Assembly (NCBI RefSeq): GCF_040676675.1
Contig: NZ_JBFAPK010000059.1
Span: 1 to 36,362, forward strand
DNA length: 36,362 nt
Reading direction: 5' to 3'
Source: JBFAPK01 sp040676675
GTDB lineage: Bacteria > Actinomycetota > Actinomycetes > Mycobacteriales > Micromonosporaceae
Shown: piece by piece, positions 24,659-33,173 of the stretch
How positions within the stretch are numbered: position 1 is the stretch's first letter
How the letters are laid out: every line of letters begins with the position of its first letter
Translations under genes and position numbers: made by a program
Notes under the pieces: generated by a model
The model's input: only the letters and a program-made list of their open reading frames with translations
What the model was told of the DNA's origin: nothing
Databases searched by the model: none

Positions 24659-25131
24659 CGGTCTCCTCCTGATACTGGTGCTCTTCCTGGCAACCGGGGA
24701 CGAATGCCCCGGGGCGCAATCGCCACGCGCTCCCGCGCCGTAGGCGGGAGTCACGCTCGGGTCCGCCTCCGGCGTCCCGCCCCCGCGACCCGAACAACGC
24801 CGCCCGCGGCACCCGGGTTCCGGCGCGCCGCGGTTCCGGCCCGGCGGCACGGCCGGCGCGCACCCGACCACCCAAGCGCGTTTTCTGGAATGAGTCAAGT
24901 CTAGAGCCCACCCGCAGCCCGGCGGCGGCCCGGCGGCGGCCCGGCGACGAATCAGACTTAGGCGGATAAAACGCTCGGCGCCCCCGCTCGGCGCCCTGGC
25001 CGGACCGGGGGTTTCGGGCGCGACCGGGCCGGGGCGTCCCGCCGGGTACCGCCCGGACCGGGCAGGAAAGTACGGCGGATCGGGATTGGCGACGAGGGTC
25101 CCGCGGGAATACGGATGGCGAAGGAGGAGCC
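24659..25131. other. Intergenic region between divergent catalase and membrane-protein genes
   Basis: These 473 bases hold the promoters of two divergent genes. For the catalase, TTGACT (complement of 24893-24898) is a good -35 match beside a TCTAGA palindrome, but no matching -10 is clear. A tandem CCCGGCGGCGG run lies near 24918-24945, followed by the only A-rich spot, GGATAAAACG (about 24963). The plus-strand gene has a strong AAGGAGGAG ribosome-binding site. I see no coding region. Confidence 0.45.
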
Positions 25132-25758
25132 ATGTCGTCCACCGAGATCGTCGTCAGCGCCATCATCATCGTCGTGCTCGCGGCCGTCATCGTGGCCGCC
25201 CGGGTGATCGTCCAACAGACCCGGCGCCGCGCCCTGCGCACCCGGTTCGGGCCGGAGTACGACCGGGCCGTCGAGACGGAGCAGGACCGCACCGCAGCCG
25301 AACGGGAGCTGCGTGCCCGGGAGCGCCGGCACGCCGAACTCACCCTCACCCCACTGTCGGAGGAGTCCCGTCGGCGGTACGCGCAGGCGTGGCGGGAGAC
25401 CCAGGCCCGCTTCGTCGACTCGCCGGGCGAGGCCGTCGGCGCCGCGGACGAACTGGTCACCCGGCTGGTGGCCGAGCGCGGCTACCCGACCGGCGACTAC
25501 TCCGACCAGCTCTCGCACCTGAGCGTCGAGCACGCCCGCACCCTGGGCAGCTACCGGGACGCGCACGAGATCCGGCTGCGCCAGGACCGCGGCGAGGCGA
25601 GCACCGAGGAGCTGCGCCAGGCCGTCGTGCACTACCGCGCGCTCTTCGCCGACCTGCTGGGCGAGGAACCCGTACGCCAGCAGGGCGACCCCGCGGACCG
25701 GCGGGCGGCGCCGGCCGAAGGGGCGCCGCAGGTGCCCCAGGACACCCCGAGCCGTTGA
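25132..25758 (+). CDS. Membrane-anchored protein of unknown function
   Basis: This 208-residue protein has one N-terminal membrane helix (IVVSAIIIVVLAAVIVAARVIV, first 20 residues of the hydrophobic run). A charged helical segment rich in Arg and Glu follows (about 28-70), then a conserved-looking module, YAQAWRETQARFVDSPGEAV, with a second helix pair ending LRQAVVHYRALFADLLG. The last 30 residues are disordered. The same module recurs in the next gene, 11 bases downstream. I do not recognise a function. The ATG at 25132 is set by AAGGAGGAG. It is probably made together with the next gene. Confidence 0.85.
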   Translation: MSSTEIVVSAIIIVVLAAVIVAARVIVQQTRRRALRTRFGPEYDRAVETEQDRTAAERELRARERRHAELTLTPLSEESRRRYAQAWRETQARFVDSPGEAVGAADELVTRLVAERGYPTGDYSDQLSHLSVEHARTLGSYRDAHEIRLRQDRGEASTEELRQAVVHYRALFADLLGEEPVRQQGDPADRRAAPAEGAPQVPQDTPSR

Positions 25759-25769
25759 GGAGATTTCCG

Positions 25770-26675
25770 ATGCGCCATGCCGAGCAACAGACGCAGGAAC
25801 AGCCGCGCGACGCCACCGCCGCGCCGGCACGACCGGAGGCGGCCGACGGCCGACGCGAGGAGCCGGGACACGGGAGCGGGTCCGGCTCCCGGGCACCCGA
25901 GGACGCCCTCGACGACCGGGGCTCCTACGACACCCCGGAATACGACACCCCGGAACGGACCGGCGGCGACCGTGGTCCGGACGTACCCGAGACCGACGCC
26001 GACCAGGGACGGGGCCGCACCGACCGTCGCGACCCGGACGCGGCCGACCGGGCCGGGTCACGGACCGCGACCGACCCGCGCGTCGGCACGTACCGATCGA
26101 CCGAGGCCGACGCGGAGCGCGCCGAGGCCGGGGAGCGCGAGTTCCACGAGCCGGCGGCGCTGCCCACCACGTTCGGCGCCGCCTCGGTCGGCGACGCGGT
26201 CGCCGCCAGCGCGCTCGCCGGGGAGAGCCGCGCCACCGAGCACGACGTACGCGAGGAGAACCCGGACCGCGCCGCGGACGGCGTCACCGACGCGCGGGAA
26301 CTGCCGGCGGAGCCGGGCGAGGCGCGCGGCGCGGCGACGTCCGAGCCCGGAACGGCGACCGGTACCGCGACCACGGGCGGGCCGGGGTCCGGGACCACGA
26401 CGACCGGGGCGGCGAAGTGGATCTCCGCTGAGACCGCCGAGGGCCTCCGCGACCGCTGGCGGGACGTACAGCTGCGCTTCGTCGACGACCCCCGTGCGGC
26501 CACCGGCGAGGCGGCCGGGCTGCTGGACGAGGCGTTGAAGACGTTCACCTCCGCGCTGGCGGCGCGCCGGCGCGAGCTGGACGGTACGCCGGACGCCGAT
26601 GCCGGCGACACCGAGCAGCTCCGGATGGTGGTCCGCCGCTACCGCGAGTTCCTGGACCGCCTGCTCGACTGCTGA
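25770..26675 (+). CDS. Disordered protein with C-terminal helical module shared with its neighbour
   Basis: The first 215 of 301 residues are low-complexity, acidic and rich in Asp, Arg, Glu, Gly and Thr, with DTPEYDTPE repeats, and are probably unfolded. The last 85 residues form a helical module: LRDRWRDVQLRFVDDPRAAT, then a long helix LLDEALKTFTSALAARRREL, and LRMVVRRYREFLDRLLD. It aligns with the module of the preceding gene (W..xQxRFVDxPxxA and the final RxVVxxYRxxxxxLL). It has no signal peptide or membrane helix. The ATG at 25770 has GAGGAG upstream; the longer open frame runs through the preceding gene in another phase. Function unknown. Confidence 0.85.
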   Translation: MRHAEQQTQEQPRDATAAPARPEAADGRREEPGHGSGSGSRAPEDALDDRGSYDTPEYDTPERTGGDRGPDVPETDADQGRGRTDRRDPDAADRAGSRTATDPRVGTYRSTEADAERAEAGEREFHEPAALPTTFGAASVGDAVAASALAGESRATEHDVREENPDRAADGVTDARELPAEPGEARGAATSEPGTATGTATTGGPGSGTTTTGAAKWISAETAEGLRDRWRDVQLRFVDDPRAATGEAAGLLDEALKTFTSALAARRRELDGTPDADAGDTEQLRMVVRRYREFLDRLLDC

Positions 26676-26704
26676 CGACGCGGCGGCGAGCCCGCCGGAC
26701 CACG

Positions 26705-26742
26705 GACGGGTGTCCCGGCCACCACCGGCCGGGACACCCGTC
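26705..26742 (+). terminator. Strong hairpin terminator after the two-gene unit
   Basis: A perfect 16-bp stem (26705-26720 with 26727-26742) has the 6-base loop ACCACC and starts 30 bases after the stop. Confidence 0.8.
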
Positions 26743-26909
26743 TGCGTACGCCCGCCGCCGCGCCCTCGCCCCGCACTCGGCCACCGCACCCCGTCGGAGC
26801 GCGGGTCGTGACCGGGCGAACAGAGGGAGTGAAAACTCCTCACCTTGGGTAGTAGGCGGCCCGGCGCGGGCCGGCTGGTACGCGCCCGAGCCGAACGAGA
26901 GGTGGCGGC

Positions 26910-28565
26910 GTGGACGGCGGCCTACGACTCAACATGAACGCGCTGGACTACGCGATCCTGGCGCTCTACTTCGTCACGGTCCTCGGCGTGGGCTTCGCCG
27001 CCCGCCGGGCGATCCGGACCAGTGTCGACTTCTTCCTCTCCGGCCGGTCCCTGCCGGCCTGGGTGACCGGCCTGGCCTTCGTCTCGGCCAACCTCGGCGC
27101 GCTGGAGATCATCGGCATGGCCGCCAACGGCGCCCAGTACGGCATCATGACGGTCCACTACTACTGGATCGGCGCCGTACCGGCGATGGTCTTTCTGGGC
27201 ATCGTGATGATGCCCTTCTACTACGGCTCCAAGGTCCGCAGCGTGCCGGAGTACCTGCGGTTGCGCTTCAACCGGCCGACGCACCTGCTCAACGCGATCA
27301 GCTTCGCGGTGGCGCAGGTACTGATCGCCGGGGTGAACCTCTACGCGCTCGCCCTGGTGCTGGACGCGCTGCTCGGCTGGCCGCTCTGGCTGTCGATCGT
27401 GGTCGGTGCGGCGATCGTGCTCGCCTACATCGGCATCGGCGGGCTCTCCTCGGCTATCTACAACGAGGTGCTCCAGTTCTTCGTCATCCTCGCCGGCCTC
27501 ATCCCGATCACGGTGATCGGGCTGGTCAAGGTCGGCGGCGTGGACGGCCTGTGGGACGCGGTACGCGGTTCCAAGCTGGGCGAGGCGGGCCTGCACACCT
27601 GGGCGGACACCGGCAACTCGGCCAACCCGCTCGGCGCCAACTGGATCGGGCTCGTCTTCGGCCTCGGCTTCGTCCTCTCGTTCGGCTACTGGACCACGAA
27701 CTTCGCCGAGGTCCAACGCGCGCTCTCGGCCCGGAACATGAGCGCGGCCCGGCGCACGCCGCTCATCGGCGCGTACCCGAAGCTGCTGATCCCCGCGGTG
27801 ACGGTGATCCCCGGCCTGGTGGCGCTGGTGACCGTGAAGGGACTCGGCGCAGACAGCGGCACGTTGCAGTACAACAACGCGATCCCGCTGCTCATGCGCG
27901 ACCTGCTCCCGAACGGGGTGCTCGGCGTGGCGGTGACCGGGCTGCTCGCCTCGTTCATGGCCGGCATGGCGGCGAACGTGAGCGGCTTCAACACCGTCTT
28001 CACGTACGACATTTGGCAGGCGTACGTGAAGCGGGACCGCGACGACGCGTACTACCTGCGGGTCGGGCGGATCGCCACCCTCGTCGGCGTGATCGTCGGC
28101 ATCGGTACCGCCTTCATCGCGGCCGGGTTCAGCAACATCATGAACTACATCCAGACGCTCTTCTCGCTCTTCAACGCGCCGCTCTTCGCCACCTTCATCA
28201 TCGGCATGTTCTGGCGCCGGATGACCGCCTGGGCCGGCTTCTGGTCGCTCCTGGTCGGCACCCTGGGCTCGCTCGCCACGTACCTGCTCTACCTCGGCGG
28301 GGTGCTCGACTTCCAGTCCGACCTGGAGGAGAGCTTCTGGGGCGCGGGGATCGCGTTCGTCCTGGTGGTGGTCGTCGCGCTGCTGCTCAGCCCGCTCGGC
28401 GCGCCGAAGCCCGACGAGGACCTGCGCGGCCTGGTGTACGGGCGCGGCAGCGTCGACCTCACCGCCGACGTGCTGGCCGGCGACGCCGCCTGGTACCGCT
28501 CGCCGATTCTGCTCGGCGCGGTCGCCCTGGCCCTGTCCGTGCTGTTCTACCTGCCGGTCCTCTAG
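26910..28565 (+). CDS. Sodium:solute symporter family protein
   Basis: This 551-residue protein has about 13-14 membrane helices and is of the SSS (SglT/PutP-like) family, which imports sugars or other small molecules with sodium. Family features include FFLSGRSLPAWVTGLAFVSA near the N-terminus and GGLSSAIYNEVLQFFVI in the centre. The segment from NFAEVQRALSARNMSAAR to TPLIGAYPKLLIP follows. The GTG at 26910 lies seven bases after GAGAGG; the ATG at 26934 is an alternative. A 60-base gap separates it from a small two-helix protein gene on the same strand. The substrate cannot be told from the sequence; sugar is a reasonable guess. Confidence 0.9.
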   Translation: MDGGLRLNMNALDYAILALYFVTVLGVGFAARRAIRTSVDFFLSGRSLPAWVTGLAFVSANLGALEIIGMAANGAQYGIMTVHYYWIGAVPAMVFLGIVMMPFYYGSKVRSVPEYLRLRFNRPTHLLNAISFAVAQVLIAGVNLYALALVLDALLGWPLWLSIVVGAAIVLAYIGIGGLSSAIYNEVLQFFVILAGLIPITVIGLVKVGGVDGLWDAVRGSKLGEAGLHTWADTGNSANPLGANWIGLVFGLGFVLSFGYWTTNFAEVQRALSARNMSAARRTPLIGAYPKLLIPAVTVIPGLVALVTVKGLGADSGTLQYNNAIPLLMRDLLPNGVLGVAVTGLLASFMAGMAANVSGFNTVFTYDIWQAYVKRDRDDAYYLRVGRIATLVGVIVGIGTAFIAAGFSNIMNYIQTLFSLFNAPLFATFIIGMFWRRMTAWAGFWSLLVGTLGSLATYLLYLGGVLDFQSDLEESFWGAGIAFVLVVVVALLLSPLGAPKPDEDLRGLVYGRGSVDLTADVLAGDAAWYRSPILLGAVALALSVLFYLPVL

Positions 28566-28625
28566 CGAGAGAGGCCCACGCCGCGTCCGGTCATGGGCTC
28601 CGGCCCGCTACGAAGGGACACCCCG

Positions 28626-28955
28626 ATGGAAGACCGCACCTCCCCGACCTCCGACCCGCTGCTGGCCGGCAGCGAACAGGAGCGGCGCCGCTCCGCCGCC
28701 GCCCGGCTCTTCGACATCCGCCGGGTGATCGGCGGCCTCTTCACCGTCTACGGCGTGATCGTGACCCTGGTCGGGCTCTTCGACTCCCCCGCCGAGATCG
28801 ACAAGGCCCAGGGCGTACGGATCAATCTCTGGGCCGGGCTCGCGATGCTCGTCTTCGGGCTCGCCTTCCTGCTCTGGCAGTGGGTACGCCCGGCCGAGCC
28901 GCCGCCGTCCGAGGAGCAGCAGGACGCCACCGGCAGTCCGGCCGCGGGCCGGTGA
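28626..28955 (+). CDS. Small two-helix membrane protein beside the symporter
   Basis: The 109 residues have a charged N-terminus, FDIRRVIGGLFTVYGVIVTL as helix one, a short loop with AEIDKAQGVRINLW, then LAMLVFGLAFLLWQW as helix two and a disordered Pro/Glu tail. The ATG at 28626 follows GAAGGGA. Its position 60 bases after the symporter gene suggests co-transcription and possibly a small accessory subunit. No enzymatic motif is present. Confidence 0.8.
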   Translation: MEDRTSPTSDPLLAGSEQERRRSAAARLFDIRRVIGGLFTVYGVIVTLVGLFDSPAEIDKAQGVRINLWAGLAMLVFGLAFLLWQWVRPAEPPPSEEQQDATGSPAAGR

Positions 28956-28960
28956 ACCGG

Positions 28961-29001
28961 CACGGTCGCCGGTCGCGAACGCACGGTCGCCGGCCGCGAA
29001 C
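28961..29001. repeat. 21-bp tandem duplication
   Basis: CACGGTCGCCGGTCGCGAAC at 28961 is followed at 28982 by a copy with one change. It is intergenic, just after the small membrane protein gene, and has no visible function. Confidence 0.7.
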
Positions 29002-29133
29002 ACGCGGGACACCGGCTCCGTCGAGGCGGCAGAGCTCGCCAAACCGCCCGGGCGGGCGATTGGGCCGGGCGATCGCGGGTAGGTGACCCGGGGGCAGGAC
29101 GCCGATTCCCGGACGAGGAGGAGGGCAGCACCC

Positions 29134-29499
29134 GTGACGGAGCAGTTCCCGGACCGGCCGTTGGAGGAGTACCCGGACGTGGCGGACGCCATCGACGACG
29201 ACATCACGGCGCCGCCGCTGCGTACCGGCGGCGGCCCGGACGCGGACACCCCGGCCTTCCGCGAGCCCGGCGACCCGCAGGCCGACTTCCCGCCCACCGA
29301 CGATCTGATCGGGGACGCCGCCAGCGGCCCGACGGGTCCGGCCGCCACCGGGCCGGCCCGGACCGGGGCCGAGCAGCCGTGGGACCCGGAGGACCTGGCC
29401 GTGGCGAAGGGGGCGGATCCGACCCCGGAGAACGTCGCCCGGGCCCGGCGCGAGCTGGAGGAGGACGGGCCCGCCGCCGTCGAGCGCCAGGTCCCGTAA
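29134..29499 (+). CDS. Short acidic disordered protein of unknown function
   Basis: The 121 residues are rich in Asp, Glu, Pro, Gly and Ala, with YPDVADAIDDDITAPPL near the start and a helical C-terminus, PENVARARRELEEDGPAAVE. There is no signal or membrane segment. The GTG at 29134 follows GAGGAGGAGGG; an upstream in-frame start at 29083 lacks a ribosome-binding site. Codon use is typical for the genome, so it is probably real. It ends at a strong bidirectional terminator. Confidence 0.7.
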   Translation: MTEQFPDRPLEEYPDVADAIDDDITAPPLRTGGGPDADTPAFREPGDPQADFPPTDDLIGDAASGPTGPAATGPARTGAEQPWDPEDLAVAKGADPTPENVARARRELEEDGPAAVERQVP

Positions 29500-29535
29500 G
29501 GCCGCGTTTCACAAGGACCGGCCGTACGCGCGGCG

Positions 29536-29579
29536 GTGAGCCCTGGTCCGCGAGTCCGACTCGGCGGACCAGGGCTCAC
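29536..29579. terminator. Bidirectional terminator between convergent genes
   Basis: A perfect 16-bp stem (29536-29551 with 29564-29579) is extended by GAG/CTC pairs past one bulged base. It lies between the acidic-protein gene and the minus-strand cellulase gene and can serve both. Confidence 0.8.
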
Positions 29580-29611
29580 CTGGTGTGGGTGCTGTCAGCG
29601 CGGCCCGGCCG

Positions 29612-31384
29612 TCACAGCGGCGGGTACGCGTTCTGCATCAACTGCTGGAACTGCGCCGCGAACCAGGCGCCCGAGATCGGGGCGCCCGCCAGAGCACCGC
29701 TCATGTTGTTGTTGTTGCGCGGGTTGCCGCCGTACGTCGGGTCGCACATCCGGTCGAAGCCCTTGCCCTCGTCGTTGTCGATCTGGGTGCTGGAGCCGTC
29801 CGACTCACCCGGGGGCTTGATCCAGACGTACGCGTCGATGCCGGAGGCCGGCGCCGAGCGGGGCCGCTCGCCGAGGCCGGCGCCGCTCTGGTTGCACCAG
29901 TTGCCGAGGTGGATCCGGCGGTCGATGCGGGAGCCGTCGACCTGCTGGTCGAGGGTGCCGGAGGTGACCGGACCCGTCGGCCGGTTGGCGCCGCCCCAGC
30001 CGTTGCGGGACGTGTCGATCAGCATCCCGATACTGCTGGGGAAGCCGGCCTGGATCAGCCGCTGCCGGAACGCCTGGGCGAAGGACTGCTCGTCCACGTA
30101 CCGGTTCCAGTCGATCCACTTCGACTGGCGGTTCTGCTCGGTCACGGTGAGGTAGGGCTCCACGGTGGCCGAGTAGTTGGCGGTGTTGGTGATGAAGCCG
30201 TGCACGTTGTTGACCGTGCTACCGGAGGCGCGGGCGGCCTGGGCGAGCAGGTCGGCCGTGGGGCCGAAGTTGTCGTCCCAACCGATCCAGCCGTGGTGGC
30301 CGGCGTCGACGTAGTTGTAGACGTTCGGGATGGCGCCCAGCTTGGCCAGGGCGTACCCGACGCCGTTCACGTAGTTGCCGTTGGCCTTCATGGTGTCGCA
30401 CTGCGGGGTCGCCGTCGCCCGGCTGCCGGTGTTGGTCACCAGGTTCGGCAGCGAGTCGATTTCGATGATCGCGATGATCCGCAGGTTCCGGTACTTCGAG
30501 TCGCTCATGATCGCGGCGATCGGGTCGATGTACTCGCTCTTGTACCGGGGCAGGTCGTCCGGGCCGAGTTCGCCGTTGGAGGCGAGCGCGGCGCAGTCCC
30601 GGCCGGGCAGGTTGTAGATGACGAACTGGATGTAGCCCGCGCCCTGCGCGAGCGCCTCGTCCAGGTGGTCACGTACGCCCATCGGGCCGTTGGAGCTGCT
30701 GTCCGGCGTGCCCTCGATCGCGGCGATCCGGTCGATCCAGACACCGGTCGGGTTGTTGGAGACGCGGTTGCCGCCCGAGACGGACTCCGCCTTGGCCTTC
30801 CACTCCGGGTTCACGTAACCGCGGGCCCCGACGTACGGGTTGTCGACCCGCTGGCCGCCGCCCGGCGGGGTGGTCGGGGGCGTCGTCGGCGGAGTGGTGG
30901 GCGGGGTGGTCGGCGGACGGGTGGTCGGCCCGCCGGTCGGCGGCGTGGTCGGGGTACCGCCATTGCAGGTCGTCCCGTTGATCGTGAACGACGTGGGGTT
31001 GGGGTTGCTGCCGCTCCACGAGCCGTTGAAACCGATGCTGGTGGAGGCGCCGGTGGCGAGCGAGCCGTTGTAGGAGAGGCTCTGCGCGGTCACCTGGCTG
31101 CCGGACTGGCTCCACGTGGCCGACCAGCCCTGCTGCAGCCGCTGGCTGCTGTTCGGGAAGGTGAAGCCGAGGGTCCAGCCGTTCAGCGGGTCACCGACGT
31201 TCCGGATGGTGATGTTGGCGGTGAAGCCGCCCTGCCACTGGTTGGTGCTGTACGTCACGCTGCACTGGGTCGCCGCGTGCGCGGTGGTGACCGGGATGGT
31301 GACGAGACCGGCGGCCACCAGCGCGCTCGCGCCCGCCAGCGCAAGCGCCTTGCGCCGGCCGGACAACCTGATCGGTAAATTCAT
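29612..31384 (-). CDS. Secreted cellobiohydrolase, CBM2 plus GH6
   Basis: This exported 590-residue enzyme cuts cellobiose from cellulose chains (GH6, inverting). The signal peptide spans about 1-37 (RRKALALAGASALVAAGLV, cleavage after AHA). A CBM2 cellulose-binding module spans about 38-140 (CSVTYSTNQWQGGFTANITI and NGWTLGFTFP). A Pro/Thr linker with repeated PPTT follows (about 145-175), then the GH6 domain. Active-site motifs are YNLPGRDCAALASNGE, IIEIDSLPNLV, DAGHHGWIGW, IDTSRNGWGG and WIKPPGESDG. The layout and length match exo-type Cel6B-like enzymes. The ATG at 31384 is set by AAGGAG. A CelR/CebR-like site lies about 250 bases upstream, suggesting induction by cello-oligosaccharides. 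Confidence 0.94.
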   Translation of the reverse strand: MNLPIRLSGRRKALALAGASALVAAGLVTIPVTTAHAATQCSVTYSTNQWQGGFTANITIRNVGDPLNGWTLGFTFPNSSQRLQQGWSATWSQSGSQVTAQSLSYNGSLATGASTSIGFNGSWSGSNPNPTSFTINGTTCNGGTPTTPPTGGPTTRPPTTPPTTPPTTPPTTPPGGGQRVDNPYVGARGYVNPEWKAKAESVSGGNRVSNNPTGVWIDRIAAIEGTPDSSSNGPMGVRDHLDEALAQGAGYIQFVIYNLPGRDCAALASNGELGPDDLPRYKSEYIDPIAAIMSDSKYRNLRIIAIIEIDSLPNLVTNTGSRATATPQCDTMKANGNYVNGVGYALAKLGAIPNVYNYVDAGHHGWIGWDDNFGPTADLLAQAARASGSTVNNVHGFITNTANYSATVEPYLTVTEQNRQSKWIDWNRYVDEQSFAQAFRQRLIQAGFPSSIGMLIDTSRNGWGGANRPTGPVTSGTLDQQVDGSRIDRRIHLGNWCNQSGAGLGERPRSAPASGIDAYVWIKPPGESDGSSTQIDNDEGKGFDRMCDPTYGGNPRNNNNMSGALAGAPISGAWFAAQFQQLMQNAYPPL

Positions 31385-31634
31385 GCCACTGAACTCCTTG
31401 GGCCAGCCGGGTCCATCGGGAACGGTGCCCGGCGCGGCGGCCTGACGGGCGCCGGTCGTGGGACCGGCCGTAGGCGCCGTGGGGAAACTGCGGGTTGCCC
31501 GGCCCGGTCGGGCTGAGGTGCGGGTGGTGGTGCGGCCGTCCGGGACGGCCGGTGTGGACGCCGTCCGGCGAACCGGATGCCCTCGACGTCGGCTGCGCGG
31601 TGTGGCTCCCCTCACAGCGTGGGTGAATTCTTGC

Positions 31635-31650
31635 ATGGGAGCGCTTCCAT
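31635..31650. promoter_or_regulatory. CelR/CebR-type operator
   Basis: ATGGGAGCGCTTCCAT differs by one base from the perfect palindrome TGGGAGCGCTCCCA. That palindrome is the operator of the LacI-type cellulose-use repressors CelR (Thermobifida) and CebR (Streptomyces). It lies upstream of the cellulase gene. The regulator gene itself is not in the window. Confidence 0.8.
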
Positions 31651-31717
31651 CACAACACCCGGATACTCATCCCCGCCGATCCGTTGCCCCGCCGGACGTT
31701 CCCCTCCGGACGGAGGA

Positions 31718-31758
31718 AAGCCCTGGCCACGCCCGACTGAGGGCGATGACCAGGGCTT
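31718..31758 (-). terminator. Terminator after the transglycosylase-like gene
   Basis: The stem pairs 31718-31734 with 31741-31758 around a 6-base loop. The outer AAGCCCTGG pairs perfectly, and the inner part has one mismatch and one bulge. A short U run follows on the minus-strand transcript. Confidence 0.7.
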
Positions 31759-31787
31759 CGTTTCCGGCGGCCGGCGCGGGCCGCGGC

Positions 31788-32687
31788 TCAGTGTCCGGCG
31801 TCGACCGACCGGACGATGTCGGCCGCCTGCTGCTCCCACTGCGCGTACGCGAACGGGTACGCCGAGACCTGCACGCTCTGCGCGGCGTCGGTCAGCGGCA
31901 TGTCCTGCCAGCCGTGGACCCGCTCCAGCCCGTCGAAGAACGCCCGCGAGGCGTACTCCGGGTTCGTGACCTGCTCCGGCGTACCCCAGCCCGAGCTGGG
32001 GCGCTGCTGGAAGAGGCCCAGCGAGTCGTGGTCGTTCTGCGCGCCCAGGTGGCCGAGGTTGTTCAACTTCGACTCCTGCAGGCTGGTGGCCACCCCGATC
32101 ACCGCGGCCCGCTCCGGCAGGCCCATCTTCCGCGCGGTGTGCACGATGGTACGGGCGTTGTCGAGTTGCTCCGGCGAGATCGGCGTGCTCGACTGCGCGC
32201 CCTGCGTCCCGTACGGGATCAGCTGCTCCATCTTCGGCGCGGCACCGTCGTCCGAGGAGTTCCCGCCGTCGTCGTTCGCGGCGGGCGCGGCCGGGGCGGC
32301 CGGGGCGACGGGGGCCGCCTGCGGGGCCGGCGCGGCGGCGGACGGCGCCGGCGCGTCGAGCACGCCCGGTCCGGCCGCGACACCGCCGACGAAGGCCAGC
32401 CCGGCGACGAGCAGCGCGCCCTTGCGCAGGCCGGTACGTGCGGCCAGCCGACGGACGCTCTCCCCGTCGACCCGCGCCACCGCCTGCCGCGTGGTGCGCG
32501 CCGCGCCCGCGGCGTGCTCGGCCACCTGCCGTCCGGCGATGCGGACCTGGTCGCCGAGCCGGTACGCACCGACCTCGGCCCGCCGGCGCGAAGCCTGCTC
32601 GCGCGAAGCCTGCCGGGAAGAGGTCTGCTGGGACGAAGTCTGTTGGGGAGTGATGGCCGGGAGCCATCGGGCGAAGGAGACCTTCAC
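31788..32687 (-). CDS. Exported lytic transglycosylase-like cell-wall protein
   Basis: The 299-residue protein has a charged Gln/Ser/Arg-rich N-terminal region, a hydrophobic export segment (GALLVAGLAFVGGVAAGPG, about 115-133) and an Ala/Pro linker. A C-terminal SLT-like domain of about 140 residues follows. Its likely catalytic Glu is in GVATSLQESKLNNLGHLG, followed by DHDSLGLFQQRPSSGWG, a pattern common in actinobacterial murein-active proteins. It probably acts on peptidoglycan. The GTG at 32687 is chosen because GAGAGGG precedes it; the frame stays open to 32996, but that stretch crosses a 25-bp tandem repeat and lacks coding character. The long N-terminus before the hydrophobic segment may be cytoplasmic. 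Confidence 0.85.
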   Translation of the reverse strand: MKVSFARWLPAITPQQTSSQQTSSRQASREQASRRRAEVGAYRLGDQVRIAGRQVAEHAAGAARTTRQAVARVDGESVRRLAARTGLRKGALLVAGLAFVGGVAAGPGVLDAPAPSAAAPAPQAAPVAPAAPAAPAANDDGGNSSDDGAAPKMEQLIPYGTQGAQSSTPISPEQLDNARTIVHTARKMGLPERAAVIGVATSLQESKLNNLGHLGAQNDHDSLGLFQQRPSSGWGTPEQVTNPEYASRAFFDGLERVHGWQDMPLTDAAQSVQVSAYPFAYAQWEQQAADIVRSVDAGH

Positions 32688-32870
32688 GATGGTTGCCCTC
32701 TCGTCAGAGATATCAGCGTCAGGAATAGCCGGGGTCGGGGGATGTCCGGCCCCGGGATCTCGGCGGCGGCGACATCGAGCGGGGGGAAATCCAGCGTCGG
32801 GATGTCGAGCGTTGCCGGACGCGCCGGCCGCCGGGGTACCGGGCCCCGCCCGCACCGGCTCACCGGGGAG

Positions 32871-32929
32871 CGCCGGACGGCGAGCGACGCGCGACCGCCG
32901 GACGGCGAGCGACGCGCGACCGCCGGACG
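32871..32929. repeat. 25-bp tandem repeat, about 2.4 copies
   Basis: CGCCGGACGGCGAGCGACGC plus GCGAC occurs at 32871 and again at 32896, then partly at 32921. The unit length is not a multiple of three, which argues against this stretch being coding. Confidence 0.85.
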
Positions 32930-33122
32930 CGCGAGCGCCACCGGCACTTCCGGCGGGCGCCAACACCTCGGGGACCACCGTTCGGGTGGAGACCAACCGC
33001 CTCCGGCACCCGGGTTACCAAGATTCCAACCAGCCGGGTGTGTCGGTAATTCCGGACTTGCCGGGTGACCGGCCGCCGGCCACTCCCGCAGCGGGCCCTT
33101 GAGCTGTCGCACCGTGCCGTCA

Positions 33123-33173
33123 CCTGAACGTCCGGGGCGTTATCGGTGTCGGGCAGCGCCTCTGGTGTTCAGG
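33123..33173. repeat. Inverted repeat that could fold as an RNA stem
   Basis: CCTGAAC (33123-33129) pairs with GTTCAGG (33167-33173). After an internal loop, GGGGCG pairs with CGCCTC (one G-U pair). It may act in the leader of either divergent gene or as a binding site. Confidence 0.45.

Larger units (their letters stand above)
31385..31787. other. Intergenic region upstream of the cellulase gene
   Basis: The 403 bases between two minus-strand genes hold the terminator of the transglycosylase-like gene, the CelR/CebR-like operator and, presumably, the cellulase promoter and a leader of up to about 230 bases. I find no clear -10/-35 pair. No credible coding region is seen. Confidence 0.6.

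Noticed and set aside
23019..25460. An 813-codon open frame over the catalase
   Set aside because: It is an Arg/Pro/Gly-rich shadow of the catalase gene in another phase, typical of high GC content.
32871..32929. CRISPR or origin iterons
   Set aside because: There are only about 2.4 contiguous copies, with no spacers and no replication gene nearby.
32688..32996. Upstream extension of the transglycosylase-like protein to 32996
   Set aside because: It crosses a 25-bp tandem repeat and has no coding character; GAGAGGG before the GTG at 32687 fits better.
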